Source: CAUZSN01 sp963582345
GTDB taxonomy: Bacteria; Planctomycetota; Planctomycetia; Planctomycetales; Planctomycetaceae
NCBI GenBank assembly: GCA_963582345.1
Contig: CAUZSN010000047.1
Location: 1 to 19,919, forward strand
Direction: 5' to 3'
Length of the DNA: 19,919 nt
This document shows, in pieces, positions 1 to 7,734 of this stretch. The notes under the pieces are model-generated. The model did not search any database. It had not been told where the DNA came from and saw only the letters and a list, made by a program, of their open reading frames with translations. Made by a program: the position numbers and the translations under genes. Numbering within the stretch: the first letter of the stretch is position 1; every line of letters begins with the position of its first letter.

Positions 1-878
1 GCGAGCCCTTGGAACGGTTTCATTCCGGAGACAAAGAGGTGTTGTCGAAAATTGCTGTGGTGGAAGTCTCCGGAACGATCATGCCGCCGTTCACAAAACG
101 GATCTTGCGTATGATCAAACGCGCCAGGTCAGATGACCAGGTGAAGGGAGTTGTGCTGGCGATCGATAGTCCCGGTGGGTTCGTTGCCGACAGTCACCAA
201 ATTTTTCATCGGTTGAGTGAACTGAGTCAAGAAAAACCGGTTTATGTCTCAATGAAACGGATGGCTGCGTCTGGCGGCATTTACGTTGCAATGGGTGCCG
301 GTTCTGCGGGAAAGATCTATGCCGAGCCCACGACCTGGACTGGTTCGATTGGTGTCATCATTCCCCGCTACGACCTCACTGAATTTTCGGAAAAAGTTGG
401 AGTGACCGTCGACTCACTGAAGACGGGAGAATTCAAAGATTCACTCAGCCCGTTCCGCAAATTAACCGATGACGAACGAAACGTCTGGCAGGCAATCATG
501 CAGGAATCGTTTGAGAGATTTCTGCATGTCATTGCCGATAATCGGAGATCATTGGACTACAAGACGGTCAAAGATGAACTGGCTACCGGTCAGATCTTCA
601 CCGCCCTACAAGCTAAACAGAACGGTTTGATTGATGACATTGGTTACGAGGATGATGTCATTAAAGCGTTGAAGATAAAACTGCAGTTAAAGAAAGTTCG
701 CGTCGTCAACTATCAATTTCCACCGAATCTTTTGGAATTGGTGGTTGGATCGGTCGAGGCGCAACGACCTGGATATCAATGGCGGGCGCTCCTGGAAGCA
801 ACCGTTCCGCGAGCTATGTACTTATGCTCCTGGGGGCCAGAAATTCCGAGTTGGAGTTTGTCGATTGATCGGAAATAA
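1..878 (+). CDS. sppA: Signal peptide peptidase SppA-type serine protease, 5'-truncated
   Basis: This is a membrane-associated serine protease of the S49/ClpP-crotonase fold, a family that degrades cleaved signal peptides and membrane-protein fragments. The frame is open to the left edge, and the first in-frame initiator seen is TTG at 9. The true start, with the expected N-terminal membrane anchor, probably lies outside the window. Counting from that TTG, the core begins at KIAVVEVSGTI (14-24), and the substrate-strand motif IDSPGG is at 52-57. The nucleophile is Ser88 in AASGGIYVA, and the general-base Lys is Lys143 in GEFKDSLSPFR, so the Ser-Lys dyad is intact. The single-domain size resembles the short Bacillus-type SppA rather than the duplicated E. 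coli form. It is convergent with the sigma-factor gene, 113 bp away. The family call is secure; the exact substrate is unknown. Confidence 0.9.
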   Translation, partial: EPLERFHSGDKEVLSKIAVVEVSGTIMPPFTKRILRMIKRARSDDQVKGVVLAIDSPGGFVADSHQIFHRLSELSQEKPVYVSMKRMAASGGIYVAMGAGSAGKIYAEPTTWTGSIGVIIPRYDLTEFSEKVGVTVDSLKTGEFKDSLSPFRKLTDDERNVWQAIMQESFERFLHVIADNRRSLDYKTVKDELATGQIFTALQAKQNGLIDDIGYEDDVIKALKIKLQLKKVRVVNYQFPPNLLELVVGSVEAQRPGYQWRALLEATVPRAMYLCSWGPEIPSWSLSIDRK

Positions 879-893
879 CGAACGATACCCTGT

Positions 894-933
894 GAGGCTG
901 AGAAGGCATTGGCGAACCAAAGGCGTCAGCCTC
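894..933. terminator. Inverted repeat between convergent genes, possible bidirectional terminator
   Basis: GAGGCTGA (894-901) and TCAGCCTC (926-933) form a perfect 8-bp stem. Inside the loop, TTGG-CGAA-CCAA (909-920) forms a second small hairpin with a tetraloop. The element lies between the stop codons of sppA (+) and the sigma factor (-), where a bidirectional terminator is expected. There is no T-tract on either side, so it is not a classical intrinsic terminator. It may instead stabilise 3' ends. Confidence 0.4.
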
Positions 934-991
934 CGGATAGATCAGCGGTCTCGCATTTGCTGGTTGCCTTTCTCCAAGGTGCGTTAGATCA

Positions 992-1561
992 TCATTCGTC
1001 TTTAAGCAGAATTCGCACCGTTTCGCGTAATTCCAGGCGGGCTCGGTGTATCCTGCTGCGGACCGTGCCGATGGGGCAGTCGACAATCTTGGCGATGTCT
1101 TCGTACTTCAGTTGTTCTATTTCTTTTAGCACTAAGACTGTCCGATATTCCGCCGGGAGCTGCGATAGGGCCGACCGGATCAAGGCCTGACGTTCAGCAG
1201 CTTCCAGCCGCTGCGACGGCTCGGCATCAGCTCGCGAGTCAGGTGGTTCGACACCGGTTATCTCTCGCGTGGCATCGATCGACACTGAGATGCGACGCGT
1301 CTTACGTTTGTGACTGATGGCCGCGTTAAACGCGATGCGAAACAGCCATGAGTAAAAGGCCGATTGCCCACGAAAAGTATTCAGTTTTTGAAACGCATGC
1401 ACGAATGCCTCTTGCGAGACATCCCGTGCATCTTCATGGGATCCCAAGACGTTGACGAGCGTGTTAAATAGTCGGTCCTGGTAGCGCAGAACTAACTGGC
1501 CGAATGCTTCGGTTCGTCCAGCCAAGAATTCGTCAATCAACTCCTGATCTTCCGTACTCAC
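992..1561 (-). CDS. ECF-type RNA polymerase sigma factor (sigma-70 family, RpoE-like)
   Basis: This is a 189-aa group 4 (ECF) sigma factor that directs RNA polymerase to a specific promoter set. Region 2 spans about 20-88, with DARDVSQEAFVHAF (44-57) and the promoter-melting segment FRGQSAFYSWLFRIAFNAA. A linker rich in acidic residues and proline follows. Region 4 spans about 125-180, with the helix-turn-helix YEDIAKIVDCPIGTVRSRIHRAR. The start is GTG at 1561, with a weak GGAT upstream. It follows lgt by only 45 bp on the same strand, so the two are probably cotranscribed. No anti-sigma gene is next to it: downstream is the convergent sppA. How its activity is controlled cannot be read from this window. 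Confidence 0.92.
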   Translation of the reverse strand: MSTEDQELIDEFLAGRTEAFGQLVLRYQDRLFNTLVNVLGSHEDARDVSQEAFVHAFQKLNTFRGQSAFYSWLFRIAFNAAISHKRKTRRISVSIDATREITGVEPPDSRADAEPSQRLEAAERQALIRSALSQLPAEYRTVLVLKEIEQLKYEDIAKIVDCPIGTVRSRIHRARLELRETVRILLKDE

Positions 1562-1606
1562 GCTGTTATCCAGGAAGCAATTCGGTGTTGACGCGGCGCT
1601 TCTGAT

Positions 1607-2692
1607 CTAAACTGGTGATTGCGCTAGTCCCGTCGTAACTGATGAGTTCCGCAAAGGCTGTTTCAACCAGCACCAGTAGCCGAGTCCTATCCCGAACACG
1701 AGAACGGCTAGGCTGACCAACTGGGATATAGTCAATCCGGTTCCCCATTGGCCAATCCCGTCACTCCGTAAAATCTCGATGACGAAGCGAGTGATCGGAT
1801 AGGAAATCAAAGCCAAGGTTATGACCGCTCCATCGTAATTGCGGTGTTTGAAATAACTGGCTGTCAAGAATCCTAGGACCATGGCGTTGATCGAACTGTA
1901 AAGTTGAGTGGGATGTAGTGGCATACTCGTAACGGCATCTGGGTCGGAGAATCCGCGATTCACAAGTCCTATGAAGGGGACGCTGCCTTGAGGAAATGTG
2001 ATTGCCCATGGCAGTTCGCAAGGGTCGCCGTAGCAGCATCCATTCAAGAAACAACCAAAACGTCCACACGCCAGAGCAATAAAAAAGGACGGGATGGCAA
2101 CGTCAGCCATAAGAAGTGGGCTGATTTTTTGTCGGTGACAGAAGATTAAATAGGCCACTATTCCGAATAACACACCTCCGTAAAGAACCAGTCCGCCGTC
2201 AGGTAGATTGACCGCTGTCAGCACGTACTCATCAAGTCGCTGTTTATCGGCGAACACGCGTTTTCGGAATTGGATGAGGTAAAACAGCCGCGCACCGACG
2301 ATGCCCGAAAAGAATAGCCATGTCGCCAAGTCCCAGATAACTTCGGCTGCCAGTCCTTCATGTTGTGCGCGTCGGCTTGCCATCCACCCGGCCAAAAGGA
2401 ATCCGACAAGCAGCATGAAGCCGTATCCATAAACCGGAATCGACGTCGACTTCCAATTTCGTGACCATTGCGGAATCATCAGCGCAACGGCAGCAATAGC
2501 GAACCAAATTCCAATTGGTAGCCAGTGTTCCGCCTTCAATCCGGTCTTGCGAACGATATACATCCCCCACCACAAGCCAAGCACTAGCGACGGCAGAAGA
2601 ATTACATACCCAACTCCGGCGGCAGAGATGTTGCCGATCGGTTCCAGCGACCACAAATCATCCAAACGAATGCGAAACAGAGTTTGACGCAT
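1607..2692 (-). CDS. lgt: Prolipoprotein diacylglyceryl transferase (Lgt), Cys-rich signature variant
   Basis: This is an integral membrane enzyme that transfers diacylglycerol from phosphatidylglycerol to the lipobox Cys of prolipoproteins. The ATG at 2692 gives 361 aa, longer than the roughly 290 aa of E. coli Lgt because of an N-terminal extension with about two extra membrane segments. A GTG at 2719 would add nine residues. Visible Lgt motifs are VYGYGFMLL (about 87-95), VGARLFYLI (132-140), the signature GRFGCFLNGCCYG (210-222), HPTQLY (260-265) and the C-terminal TRFVIEILRSDG. In the signature, the residue matching E. coli Asn146 is Cys, and two more Cys follow. I recall this variant from planctomycete Lgt homologues. 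It lies between panC, with an 88- to 115-bp gap containing a possible terminator, and the sigma-factor gene. Activity is likely but not certain, given the substitution. Confidence 0.88.
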   Translation of the reverse strand: MRQTLFRIRLDDLWSLEPIGNISAAGVGYVILLPSLVLGLWWGMYIVRKTGLKAEHWLPIGIWFAIAAVALMIPQWSRNWKSTSIPVYGYGFMLLVGFLLAGWMASRRAQHEGLAAEVIWDLATWLFFSGIVGARLFYLIQFRKRVFADKQRLDEYVLTAVNLPDGGLVLYGGVLFGIVAYLIFCHRQKISPLLMADVAIPSFFIALACGRFGCFLNGCCYGDPCELPWAITFPQGSVPFIGLVNRGFSDPDAVTSMPLHPTQLYSSINAMVLGFLTASYFKHRNYDGAVITLALISYPITRFVIEILRSDGIGQWGTGLTISQLVSLAVLVFGIGLGYWCWLKQPLRNSSVTTGLAQSPV

Positions 2693-2723
2693 CGGCGGAT
2701 CCGGATTTGTATGGAACACTTTG

Positions 2724-2768
2724 AAAAAAAATGGGCCGGATTCTCAACGCAAAGTTCGATCAGCCCAT
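2724..2768 (-). terminator. Possible intrinsic terminator or attenuator after panC
   Basis: On the minus strand, a 6-bp stem (ATGGGC / GCCCAT, plus-strand positions 2763-2768 and 2731-2736) is followed at once by a run of seven or eight T (2724-2731). The 26-base loop is long and the stem short, so it would be a weak terminator. It lies about 40 bp after the panC stop and 32 bp before the lgt ATG. It may only reduce read-through from panC into lgt. Confidence 0.35.
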
Positions 2769-2807
2769 GTCAATGTTCTGTATTCGGTTGCAAGCTATCT
2801 GTCCAGA

Positions 2808-3692
2808 TCAATTCAAAAGGCGAATTGGTAGATTGTCGATCAATCGGGTCGATCCCACCGTTGCGGCCACTAGTGCGATCATTTCTGTAAGAGGCGCGGC
2901 AATCTCTTCCAAGGTACCTGGGTTGGCGATCGTGGCGTAGTCCACTTGAACGCCGGGTGCAGCGTTCAAGTAATCGAACATTTCCTCGCGGATCGCGCCG
3001 ATGTCAGTGTCACCGGCCAAAAGACGTGTTTCAGCGATCTTTAGAGATTTGATCAGAGTCAGGGCCGCTTGTCGCTGTTTGGGAGTTAGAAACTGGTTGC
3101 GACTGCTCAATGCCAGTCCGTCCGGTTCGCGAATTGTCGGACACGTTCGGACATCCACCGGAATATGTAAGTCCCGGCACATCTGGCGGATCAAGAGTTG
3201 TTGCTGAAAATCCTTCTGTCCAAAATAGGCGACGTCCGGAGTCACGATGTTGAGAAATTTTGCGACGATTGTTGCTACACCTTGGAAGTGTCCTGGTCGA
3301 AATTTTCCCTCCAAGATGTTTGCCAGACTGTCCACATCAACGACCGTTGCTTCGCCTGTGGGATACATTATGACTCGATTTGGATGGAAGACCAAATCCA
3401 CACCAGCTTCACGACACACCTTGAGGTCCGCCTCGAACGGACGGGGGTATTCGTCGAAGTCCTCGTGCGGCCCGAACTGCGTTGGATTGACAAAAACCGT
3501 CACGACGAGGTAATCGCATTCCTTGCTTGCCGTATGGATCAGGCTGAGATGTCCGGCATGCAGCGCACCCATGGTCGGCACACAGCCGACTTGTTCGCCG
3601 CGTTTCCGTGCTGTGGTCACCTGGGCTCGTACGTCACGGATGTGCTCAGTGCACACTAAGTTCTGCATGAACGTATGTATGACCGGCAACAT
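2808..3692 (-). CDS. panC: Pantothenate synthetase PanC
   Basis: PanC is a cytoplasmic enzyme that condenses pantoate and beta-alanine with ATP to give pantothenate, the precursor of coenzyme A. At 294 aa it is full length (family about 280-290). The nucleotidyl-transferase HIGH motif is in PTMGALHAGHLSL (39-51, HAGH at 45-48), FVNPTQFG is at 67-74, EGKFRPGHFQGV at 128-139, FGQKDFQQ at 157-164, and the DGLALSSRN loop (191-199) serves as the KMSKS-like element. The ATG at 3692 has GGAGG only three bases upstream, which is tight. TTG at 3689 or ATG at 3668 (starting MQNLVC) are alternatives that would fit the spacing or family length better. No panB or panD is in the window, so pantothenate genes are dispersed here. 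Confidence 0.96.
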   Translation of the reverse strand: MLPVIHTFMQNLVCTEHIRDVRAQVTTARKRGEQVGCVPTMGALHAGHLSLIHTASKECDYLVVTVFVNPTQFGPHEDFDEYPRPFEADLKVCREAGVDLVFHPNRVIMYPTGEATVVDVDSLANILEGKFRPGHFQGVATIVAKFLNIVTPDVAYFGQKDFQQQLLIRQMCRDLHIPVDVRTCPTIREPDGLALSSRNQFLTPKQRQAALTLIKSLKIAETRLLAGDTDIGAIREEMFDYLNAAPGVQVDYATIANPGTLEEIAAPLTEMIALVAATVGSTRLIDNLPIRLLN

Positions 3693-3966
3693 TAGCCTCC
3701 GTTTGAAATTGCTCTACCAAGTTAAAATCAGTTGGAAAGGCCGAACCGAAGAATCGATGGCTCGTCAATTGGTAGCGGCTAAACATCAGTATCGGTAAAT
3801 ACTGGCCAGCCTATTCTATCGAGACCTTGCTCGTTTGACGAGATTGGCGACAGCGACTTGCAAGCAACCTGGGATTATCGCCGCTTCTGAGATGAAAATA
3901 TTGTTCGAAGGTTAAGCCGAACCATGCTTAGTTGACGCAAGGCAGCCTGTCGGATTTGCACGGTTT

Positions 3967-4806
3967 TCAATACTCGTATTCAGGATTGTGGGGATCGAAG
4001 TCCTGGTCTTTCAGTCCGATGTTAGTCGTGATGTTTAGGTACGTGTATTGTTCAACCAACGGCGGCTTCTCGCCTTTTTCAGCCGGGAAACCGTACTGTT
4101 CGACGCGAACCGGCAGGTTCGTCGTCTTTTCCAGGTACAGGCGGGTCCTGAAGAATTTCAGGTGAGGTCGTTTTTGGGGATGAGATGTTTGGATGACCGT
4201 GCATGCTACTTCGCCTAGCTTTGCCTGTTTGTAGTGCTTGACTTCGATGTCTTGCAACTTCGCTTCCGACTGCCATTGTTCGATGACTTTTTCCAGCATG
4301 TTTGACATACCGATCAATGTCACTGGGTAACGGTTTCCTCGCATTGCCAAGGTTCCGGTCGGTGAGAGTTCAACTGTACCAAAGAGCGTTTCTATCCCGG
4401 TCCCGTGCGCAAGCATATTTTCACCGTTCTTTCCGTGCACGTAAATGGCCTCTCGCCCCTCATGGGGATCGTCGTACCGCAAATAGACGCTGAATGGTTT
4501 CTCACGCACCTTAATGCGCATTGTATGCTTAGATAGTGTACGGCCAATTAGTTCTCGCTTGACGAACGTGGCCTGGTAATCATTGATACTGTTCGCGAAG
4601 GCCGCTTGAGCGGATTCGGCATGTTTCAAGGCGGATACTAGTTTCGTGGACGCGTCGTTCGAATGAGCAGGGACTCGTTTGGCGACTATTGCAATCGGTT
4701 TAAAATCCGCTGCGAGGCAATTCGCTATGGCAACTGCCATGCCGATGGACGCTAGACTAAAGGCCATATGTCGAATAGTCTTACGTGGCTTTATCGTGTC
4801 GTGCAT
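3967..4806 (-). CDS. Secreted DUF1571 family protein
   Basis: This is a 279-aa exported protein of a family common in planctomycetes, with no established function. The N-terminus carries an extended signal peptide: a basic stretch at 1-13, a hydrophobic core at about 14-32, and probable cleavage near LAA-DF. Conserved family motifs are DYQATFVKRE (76-85), REKPFSVYLR (101-110), GREAIYVHG (117-125) and AMRGNRYPVTLIGM (154-167). The C-terminal half reads as beta-strand repeats (ARLYLEK-type strands and LPVRVEQYGFP), reminiscent of LolA/outer-membrane sorting folds; that likeness is an inference. The start is fixed by GAGGTG five bases before the ATG. It follows the carboxypeptidase-regulatory-like gene by 32 bp, so they likely form one operon. 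A periplasmic or surface role is likely, and the substrate is unknown. Confidence 0.8.
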   Translation of the reverse strand: MHDTIKPRKTIRHMAFSLASIGMAVAIANCLAADFKPIAIVAKRVPAHSNDASTKLVSALKHAESAQAAFANSINDYQATFVKRELIGRTLSKHTMRIKVREKPFSVYLRYDDPHEGREAIYVHGKNGENMLAHGTGIETLFGTVELSPTGTLAMRGNRYPVTLIGMSNMLEKVIEQWQSEAKLQDIEVKHYKQAKLGEVACTVIQTSHPQKRPHLKFFRTRLYLEKTTNLPVRVEQYGFPAEKGEKPPLVEQYTYLNITTNIGLKDQDFDPHNPEYEY

Positions 4807-4838
4807 TTAGTCACCTCAATCAAACGGCTACGATTTCG

Positions 4839-5408
4839 TTAGGGACTCTTACTTTTCAGGAACTCGACATCGCTTTCGATATTATTCAGATCGGACGCGT
4901 TTTTGATGGAAAATATTAAGGTCGTTATGCCTCCGCCCACCGTCGCGAGCGTAATCCAATTCACACCTCCGAACGGGATCAGATTTTGACCACGCGTTAC
5001 GGTATCTTGCGAAACGATCACGATCTTGGCACGCGCCAACGGTGGCGCTGCGGCCGGTGTCCAGAAGCGGTAAGCCCCCAGAGCTTTAGCGGTTACAACC
5101 TGATAGACACCGCCACGCAAATTCTTCACCACAAAGACTCCACTCTTGTCAGTTACGGTTCTGGCGACTTCACTTTTTCCTTGACGAATAGAAACTATTG
5201 CACCGTCGACCGCGGTTCCCTGGCTATCGACAACTAGCCCGGAGACTGTTCCACCCTTAGTCAAGGCGACATCGATAACAACAGGTAGATCTGCAGCTTT
5301 CTGAATTCTTGTCTTGGACTGCCCTAGATTGTCTGCTTGTAAGTATGTATGGGGTATCATGCTTCCCAAGCAGGCCAAGCTGATCGCAGCCGTCTTCAGA
5401 TGTTTCAT
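4839..5408 (-). CDS. Exported carboxypeptidase regulatory-like (Cna-B-fold) protein with C-terminal membrane segment
   Basis: I chose ATG at 5408 (189 aa), which has AGGG eight bases upstream and begins MKHLKTAAISLACLGSM, a clear signal peptide. The longer open frame to 5474 would bury that signal. Residues about 46-106 form a carboxypeptidase regulatory-like beta-sandwich, with GTVSGLVVDSQGTAVDGA at 53-70 and TVTDKSGVFVVKNLRGGVY at 84-102. Such domains act as passive structural or adhesion modules. A Gly-rich hydrophobic segment (about 148-170) near the C-terminus could anchor it in a membrane, leaving a short charged tail. It probably heads a two-gene operon with the DUF1571 gene. Its function is unknown. 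No promoter with clear -35 and -10 boxes is visible upstream. Confidence 0.75.
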   Translation of the reverse strand: MKHLKTAAISLACLGSMIPHTYLQADNLGQSKTRIQKAADLPVVIDVALTKGGTVSGLVVDSQGTAVDGAIVSIRQGKSEVARTVTDKSGVFVVKNLRGGVYQVVTAKALGAYRFWTPAAAPPLARAKIVIVSQDTVTRGQNLIPFGGVNWITLATVGGGITTLIFSIKNASDLNNIESDVEFLKSKSP

Positions 5409-5834
5409 AGTATTTGCCCTGGAAGATATTTTGCTCTCGTGAAATGTTGGTTTGACCAAACCTAGAGAGTTCACCAGTCAAGCTCGCGACCATTTTTGCC
5501 GACGATCGATTTAGTTGGGTCGCAAGCTTAGATTAATCCTTACGTTGCGTAGTATCGGATTGCTGTTCAAGGCGACATGATTGGTCCAGAATATGACCCA
5601 GTAATATTCGCAATCGGAAATCGATTATTCCGAGATATTCAGTTGTTTGTTCAGTTATTGATACGGACGAATTGATAAAGCGTGCACGACGCAAGTTGTC
5701 TTATCGGGTCAAGGCTATGGACACATCACGGAAGAATGACTTGAACCGGATTTTTAAGAATAGCCGTGCTATAACCTGTGAGGGTCATTAGCCTGGTGGG
5801 GCTGGTTCGGTTGCATCAATCGGCCAAACTTTTA
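5409..5834. other. Intergenic region, 426 bp, no gene recognised
   Basis: This is AT-richer spacer between two minus-strand genes. I found no convincing ORF, tRNA, T-tailed hairpin or sigma70 promoter on either strand. It must hold the terminator of the metalloprotease gene and the promoter for the downstream two-gene unit, but neither has a form I can point to. Confidence 0.5.
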
Positions 5835-6614
5835 CTACTTGGCTGATTTTGACTTCCAGCTCGTCACATGCTGAACAAGACGCCGCTTCGCGTTTGGTAC
5901 GTGGCGTGCCAATTGCTCACTGAGCAACCCAGGGTGATCCCCATTCATGATGGCACCCAAATAGCCAGCAAGTGTTTGCTGCGCTTCCTGGGGTCCGTGC
6001 AACATAAAGTGTACCCAGGCCCATGACTCGCGGTAATCGTTGGCCCTCATTTCGGTCCAACCGCGTTTCTCTTCGAGGGCGTGCAATCGTGGGGCCCAGC
6101 CAAAACGAATCATCCACCGCAGACCATCCAAATGAGGATGTTTGTCGACACGTAGATCTGCGGGGACTTCAAAGTATTCTGCCAAGCCCTCGTCCAGCCA
6201 CAACGGTAGAAAAGGCAAGGCATTGTGCAAAACGGCGTGACTCGTTTCGTGGCGCACGTCCGTTAGGTACCTTAAGTGGCGATAGATATAAATTCGGCCT
6301 GTGTCAGTGCCTTTGATGTATAGTGCCTGTCGATTGGCGCCTGCCGGGAACCTCCTCGATACGTACCGAATGTAGTTGCGCTTATGCCGGAATAAATTAA
6401 GTTGGATCGTTCCTTTGGCTGGTCTTAGCGCCAGCGTGCTCTCAATATCTGCTTTCAACTGTTGGAGCTCGCCCAACAATATCTGACTGTCGCTAAGCTT
6501 GAATTCGGATCGGCATTCGAAAGGACCAGCTGAAAAATAATCGATCCAATTGTCGTCACCTCGAGCCGTTGTACTGAGCGTCGTTACCAGCCAGACAACC
6601 AGAATGATTCTCAT
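5835..6614 (-). CDS. Secreted HExxH zinc metalloprotease-like protein (DUF1570/gluzincin type)
   Basis: This is a predicted exported zinc peptidase of unknown substrate. ATG at 6614 (259 aa) begins MRIILVVWLVTTLSTTARG, a signal peptide ending near ARG-DD. The longer frame to 6692 overlaps the promoter and can be dismissed. The zinc-binding HExxH is HETSH at 122-126, followed by LPLWLDEGLAEYFE. The Glu of DEG (142) fits the third zinc ligand of gluzincins, and the overall pattern matches the DUF1570/peptidase MA-like group often found in planctomycetes. A further WAWVHFMLHG segment follows, as is usual in that group. It has its own promoter (6665-6692) and is divergent from the membrane-protein/scpB unit. 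A catalytic role is likely because the motif is intact. Confidence 0.82.
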   Translation of the reverse strand: MRIILVVWLVTTLSTTARGDDNWIDYFSAGPFECRSEFKLSDSQILLGELQQLKADIESTLALRPAKGTIQLNLFRHKRNYIRYVSRRFPAGANRQALYIKGTDTGRIYIYRHLRYLTDVRHETSHAVLHNALPFLPLWLDEGLAEYFEVPADLRVDKHPHLDGLRWMIRFGWAPRLHALEEKRGWTEMRANDYRESWAWVHFMLHGPQEAQQTLAGYLGAIMNGDHPGLLSEQLARHVPNAKRRLVQHVTSWKSKSAK

Positions 6615-6664
6615 AGCGCCCGGACTTTCACGAGGGACAGAATGGCACGTAAATGAGGGTGCGG

Positions 6665-6692
6665 AGTATAGCTGTCGCCGGTTGGCGGTCAA
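6665..6692 (-). promoter_or_regulatory. Sigma70-type promoter for the HExxH protease gene
   Basis: Reading the minus strand, TTGACC (6692-6687) is followed by a 16-bp spacer and TATACT (6670-6665). Both hexamers match the consensus at five of six positions. Transcription would start near 6658, giving a leader of about 45 bases before the ATG at 6614. This also argues for the shorter start of that gene. Confidence 0.6.
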
Positions 6693-6784
6693 GGGGGTTC
6701 ACGGTTCTATGTGCGATTTGAGTGCCCCGAGAGCGGACTCGTGAACAATGATTGCACCGCTGGTATGCCAGTAAACGGCTGCGA

Positions 6785-6817
6785 AATTGCAATTGTGGCG
6801 TGATCATCATTGATGAT
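6785..6817. promoter_or_regulatory. Pair of palindromes in a divergent intergenic region, possible operator
   Basis: AATTGCAATT (6785-6794) is a perfect 10-bp palindrome. ATCATCA-T-TGATGAT (6803-6817) is a perfect 7-bp inverted repeat around one base. Their centres are about 20 bp apart, roughly two helical turns. They lie between the divergent protease gene and the membrane-protein/scpB unit, which is where a repressor or activator site would be expected. No T-tract follows, so they are not terminators. Confidence 0.35.
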
Positions 6818-6889
6818 ATGATTCAGTCCTGAATTTAGTAGCGTCAAGTGGACGTGAATCGATCGGAAAACTGGTTCAAAGCAAGCGAG

Positions 6890-6919
6890 TTGTCCAGTCA
6901 TAGCCTGCCGCTTTACTTT
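6890..6919 (+). promoter_or_regulatory. Weak candidate promoter for the membrane-protein/scpB unit
   Basis: TTGTCC (6890-6895), an 18-bp spacer and TACTTT (6914-6919) form a poor but possible sigma70 site, about 75 bp before the ATG at 6994. The match is partial and could be chance. Confidence 0.25.
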
Positions 6920-6976
6920 GGTCTCGGCGCGAGATGGTCCAGCAGTGCCGATTCCGAAGGGTCAATAATTTTGTGC

Positions 6977-6984
6977 AAGGAGGG
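6977..6984 (+). promoter_or_regulatory. Strong Shine-Dalgarno that fixes the start at 6994
   Basis: AAGGAGGG lies nine bases before the ATG at 6994. It is the strongest ribosome-binding site seen in the window and shows that the in-frame ATG at 6934 is not the start. Confidence 0.75.
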
Positions 6985-6993
6985 AACCTGCAC

Positions 6994-7734
6994 ATGCGCA
7001 CGAATGCGAATAGCACTTTTGCCGCGATTCTGCTACTCATCCCGTTGATAGCAGTTCTGCTTTTGGCAGTGTTTGGCATCCCACAGTTCGTTCCAGTTGT
7101 TGCATCGCCTTTCGCGAATAAAGGTGATTTTGTTCGAGATCGAGCTGCTTGGTCAGGATCTGGAAACTCGACCTCACCGACAGGTAATGATTCGTTTGCC
7201 TCATTTGGTTTTGGAGGCAATACAGAGCCGAACGTGAGTGTGGCGGAATCGATTGCCGGCTTCGATGGCTTAGCAGCGCTAAGCGAACACGACGATCCTT
7301 GGAGACCGCAGGCCAATTCTTTGGATGGCTGGCATCTGCTGAAAGAGATGGACAGTGAGTCGAACGCGGCGCAGCAGTCCATTCGTGCGAACTTTTCTGC
7401 GCTGACAAAATCATCAAGTGGTTCGTACGCACGGTTAACCTCTAATGCGTTTCGCCAAATTGGTGAGTCACAACGAGCGGTCGTTGCAAAGCAGAGAGGT
7501 CAACAGCAGTTGACATGGAAATCGGCAGTCGGGCGATTGAATGCACTGGGAATACGCCGATTTCGACTTCAGCCGGGTGCACTTGAGTGTGAATTCCATT
7601 TCGTTTGTTTCTTCACGCCGAGTGACAATCCGCGTGTGACGTATCGTTTCGAGGCGGAAGCTATTGAACCGTTACGAGCCGTTCAAAAAGTGCTTGACCA
7701 GATTGGTGAGTGGAGTCAGCGACGGACTTTTTAA
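6994..7734 (+). CDS. Small membrane-anchored protein of unknown function, upstream of scpB
   Basis: This is a 246-aa protein with no recognised family. A single hydrophobic segment (about 9-29) after a short polar N-terminus would act as a membrane anchor or uncleaved signal. The middle (about 45-165) is Ser/Gly/Asn-rich and probably disordered. The C-terminal 174-240 looks like a compact domain, starting TWKSAVGRLNALGIRRF, with an aromatic ECEFHFVCFF strand and a RFEAEAIEPLRAVQKVL helix. I believe similar C-termini occur in planctomycete hypothetical proteins, but that is from memory. The start is set by AAGGAGGG. Its stop overlaps the proposed scpB ATG by one base, suggesting translational coupling. 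A link to chromosome segregation would be guilt by association only. Confidence 0.75.
   Translation: MRTNANSTFAAILLLIPLIAVLLLAVFGIPQFVPVVASPFANKGDFVRDRAAWSGSGNSTSPTGNDSFASFGFGGNTEPNVSVAESIAGFDGLAALSEHDDPWRPQANSLDGWHLLKEMDSESNAAQQSIRANFSALTKSSSGSYARLTSNAFRQIGESQRAVVAKQRGQQQLTWKSAVGRLNALGIRRFRLQPGALECEFHFVCFFTPSDNPRVTYRFEAEAIEPLRAVQKVLDQIGEWSQRRTF

Noticed and set aside
3198..3659. 153-codon plus-strand frame antisense to panC
   Set aside because: The antisense strand encodes unmistakable PanC; the plus-strand product resembles nothing.
3830..3842. Small inverted repeat CTCGT-TTG-ACGAG upstream of panC
   Set aside because: Only five base pairs and no T-tract; expected by chance in a gap of this length.
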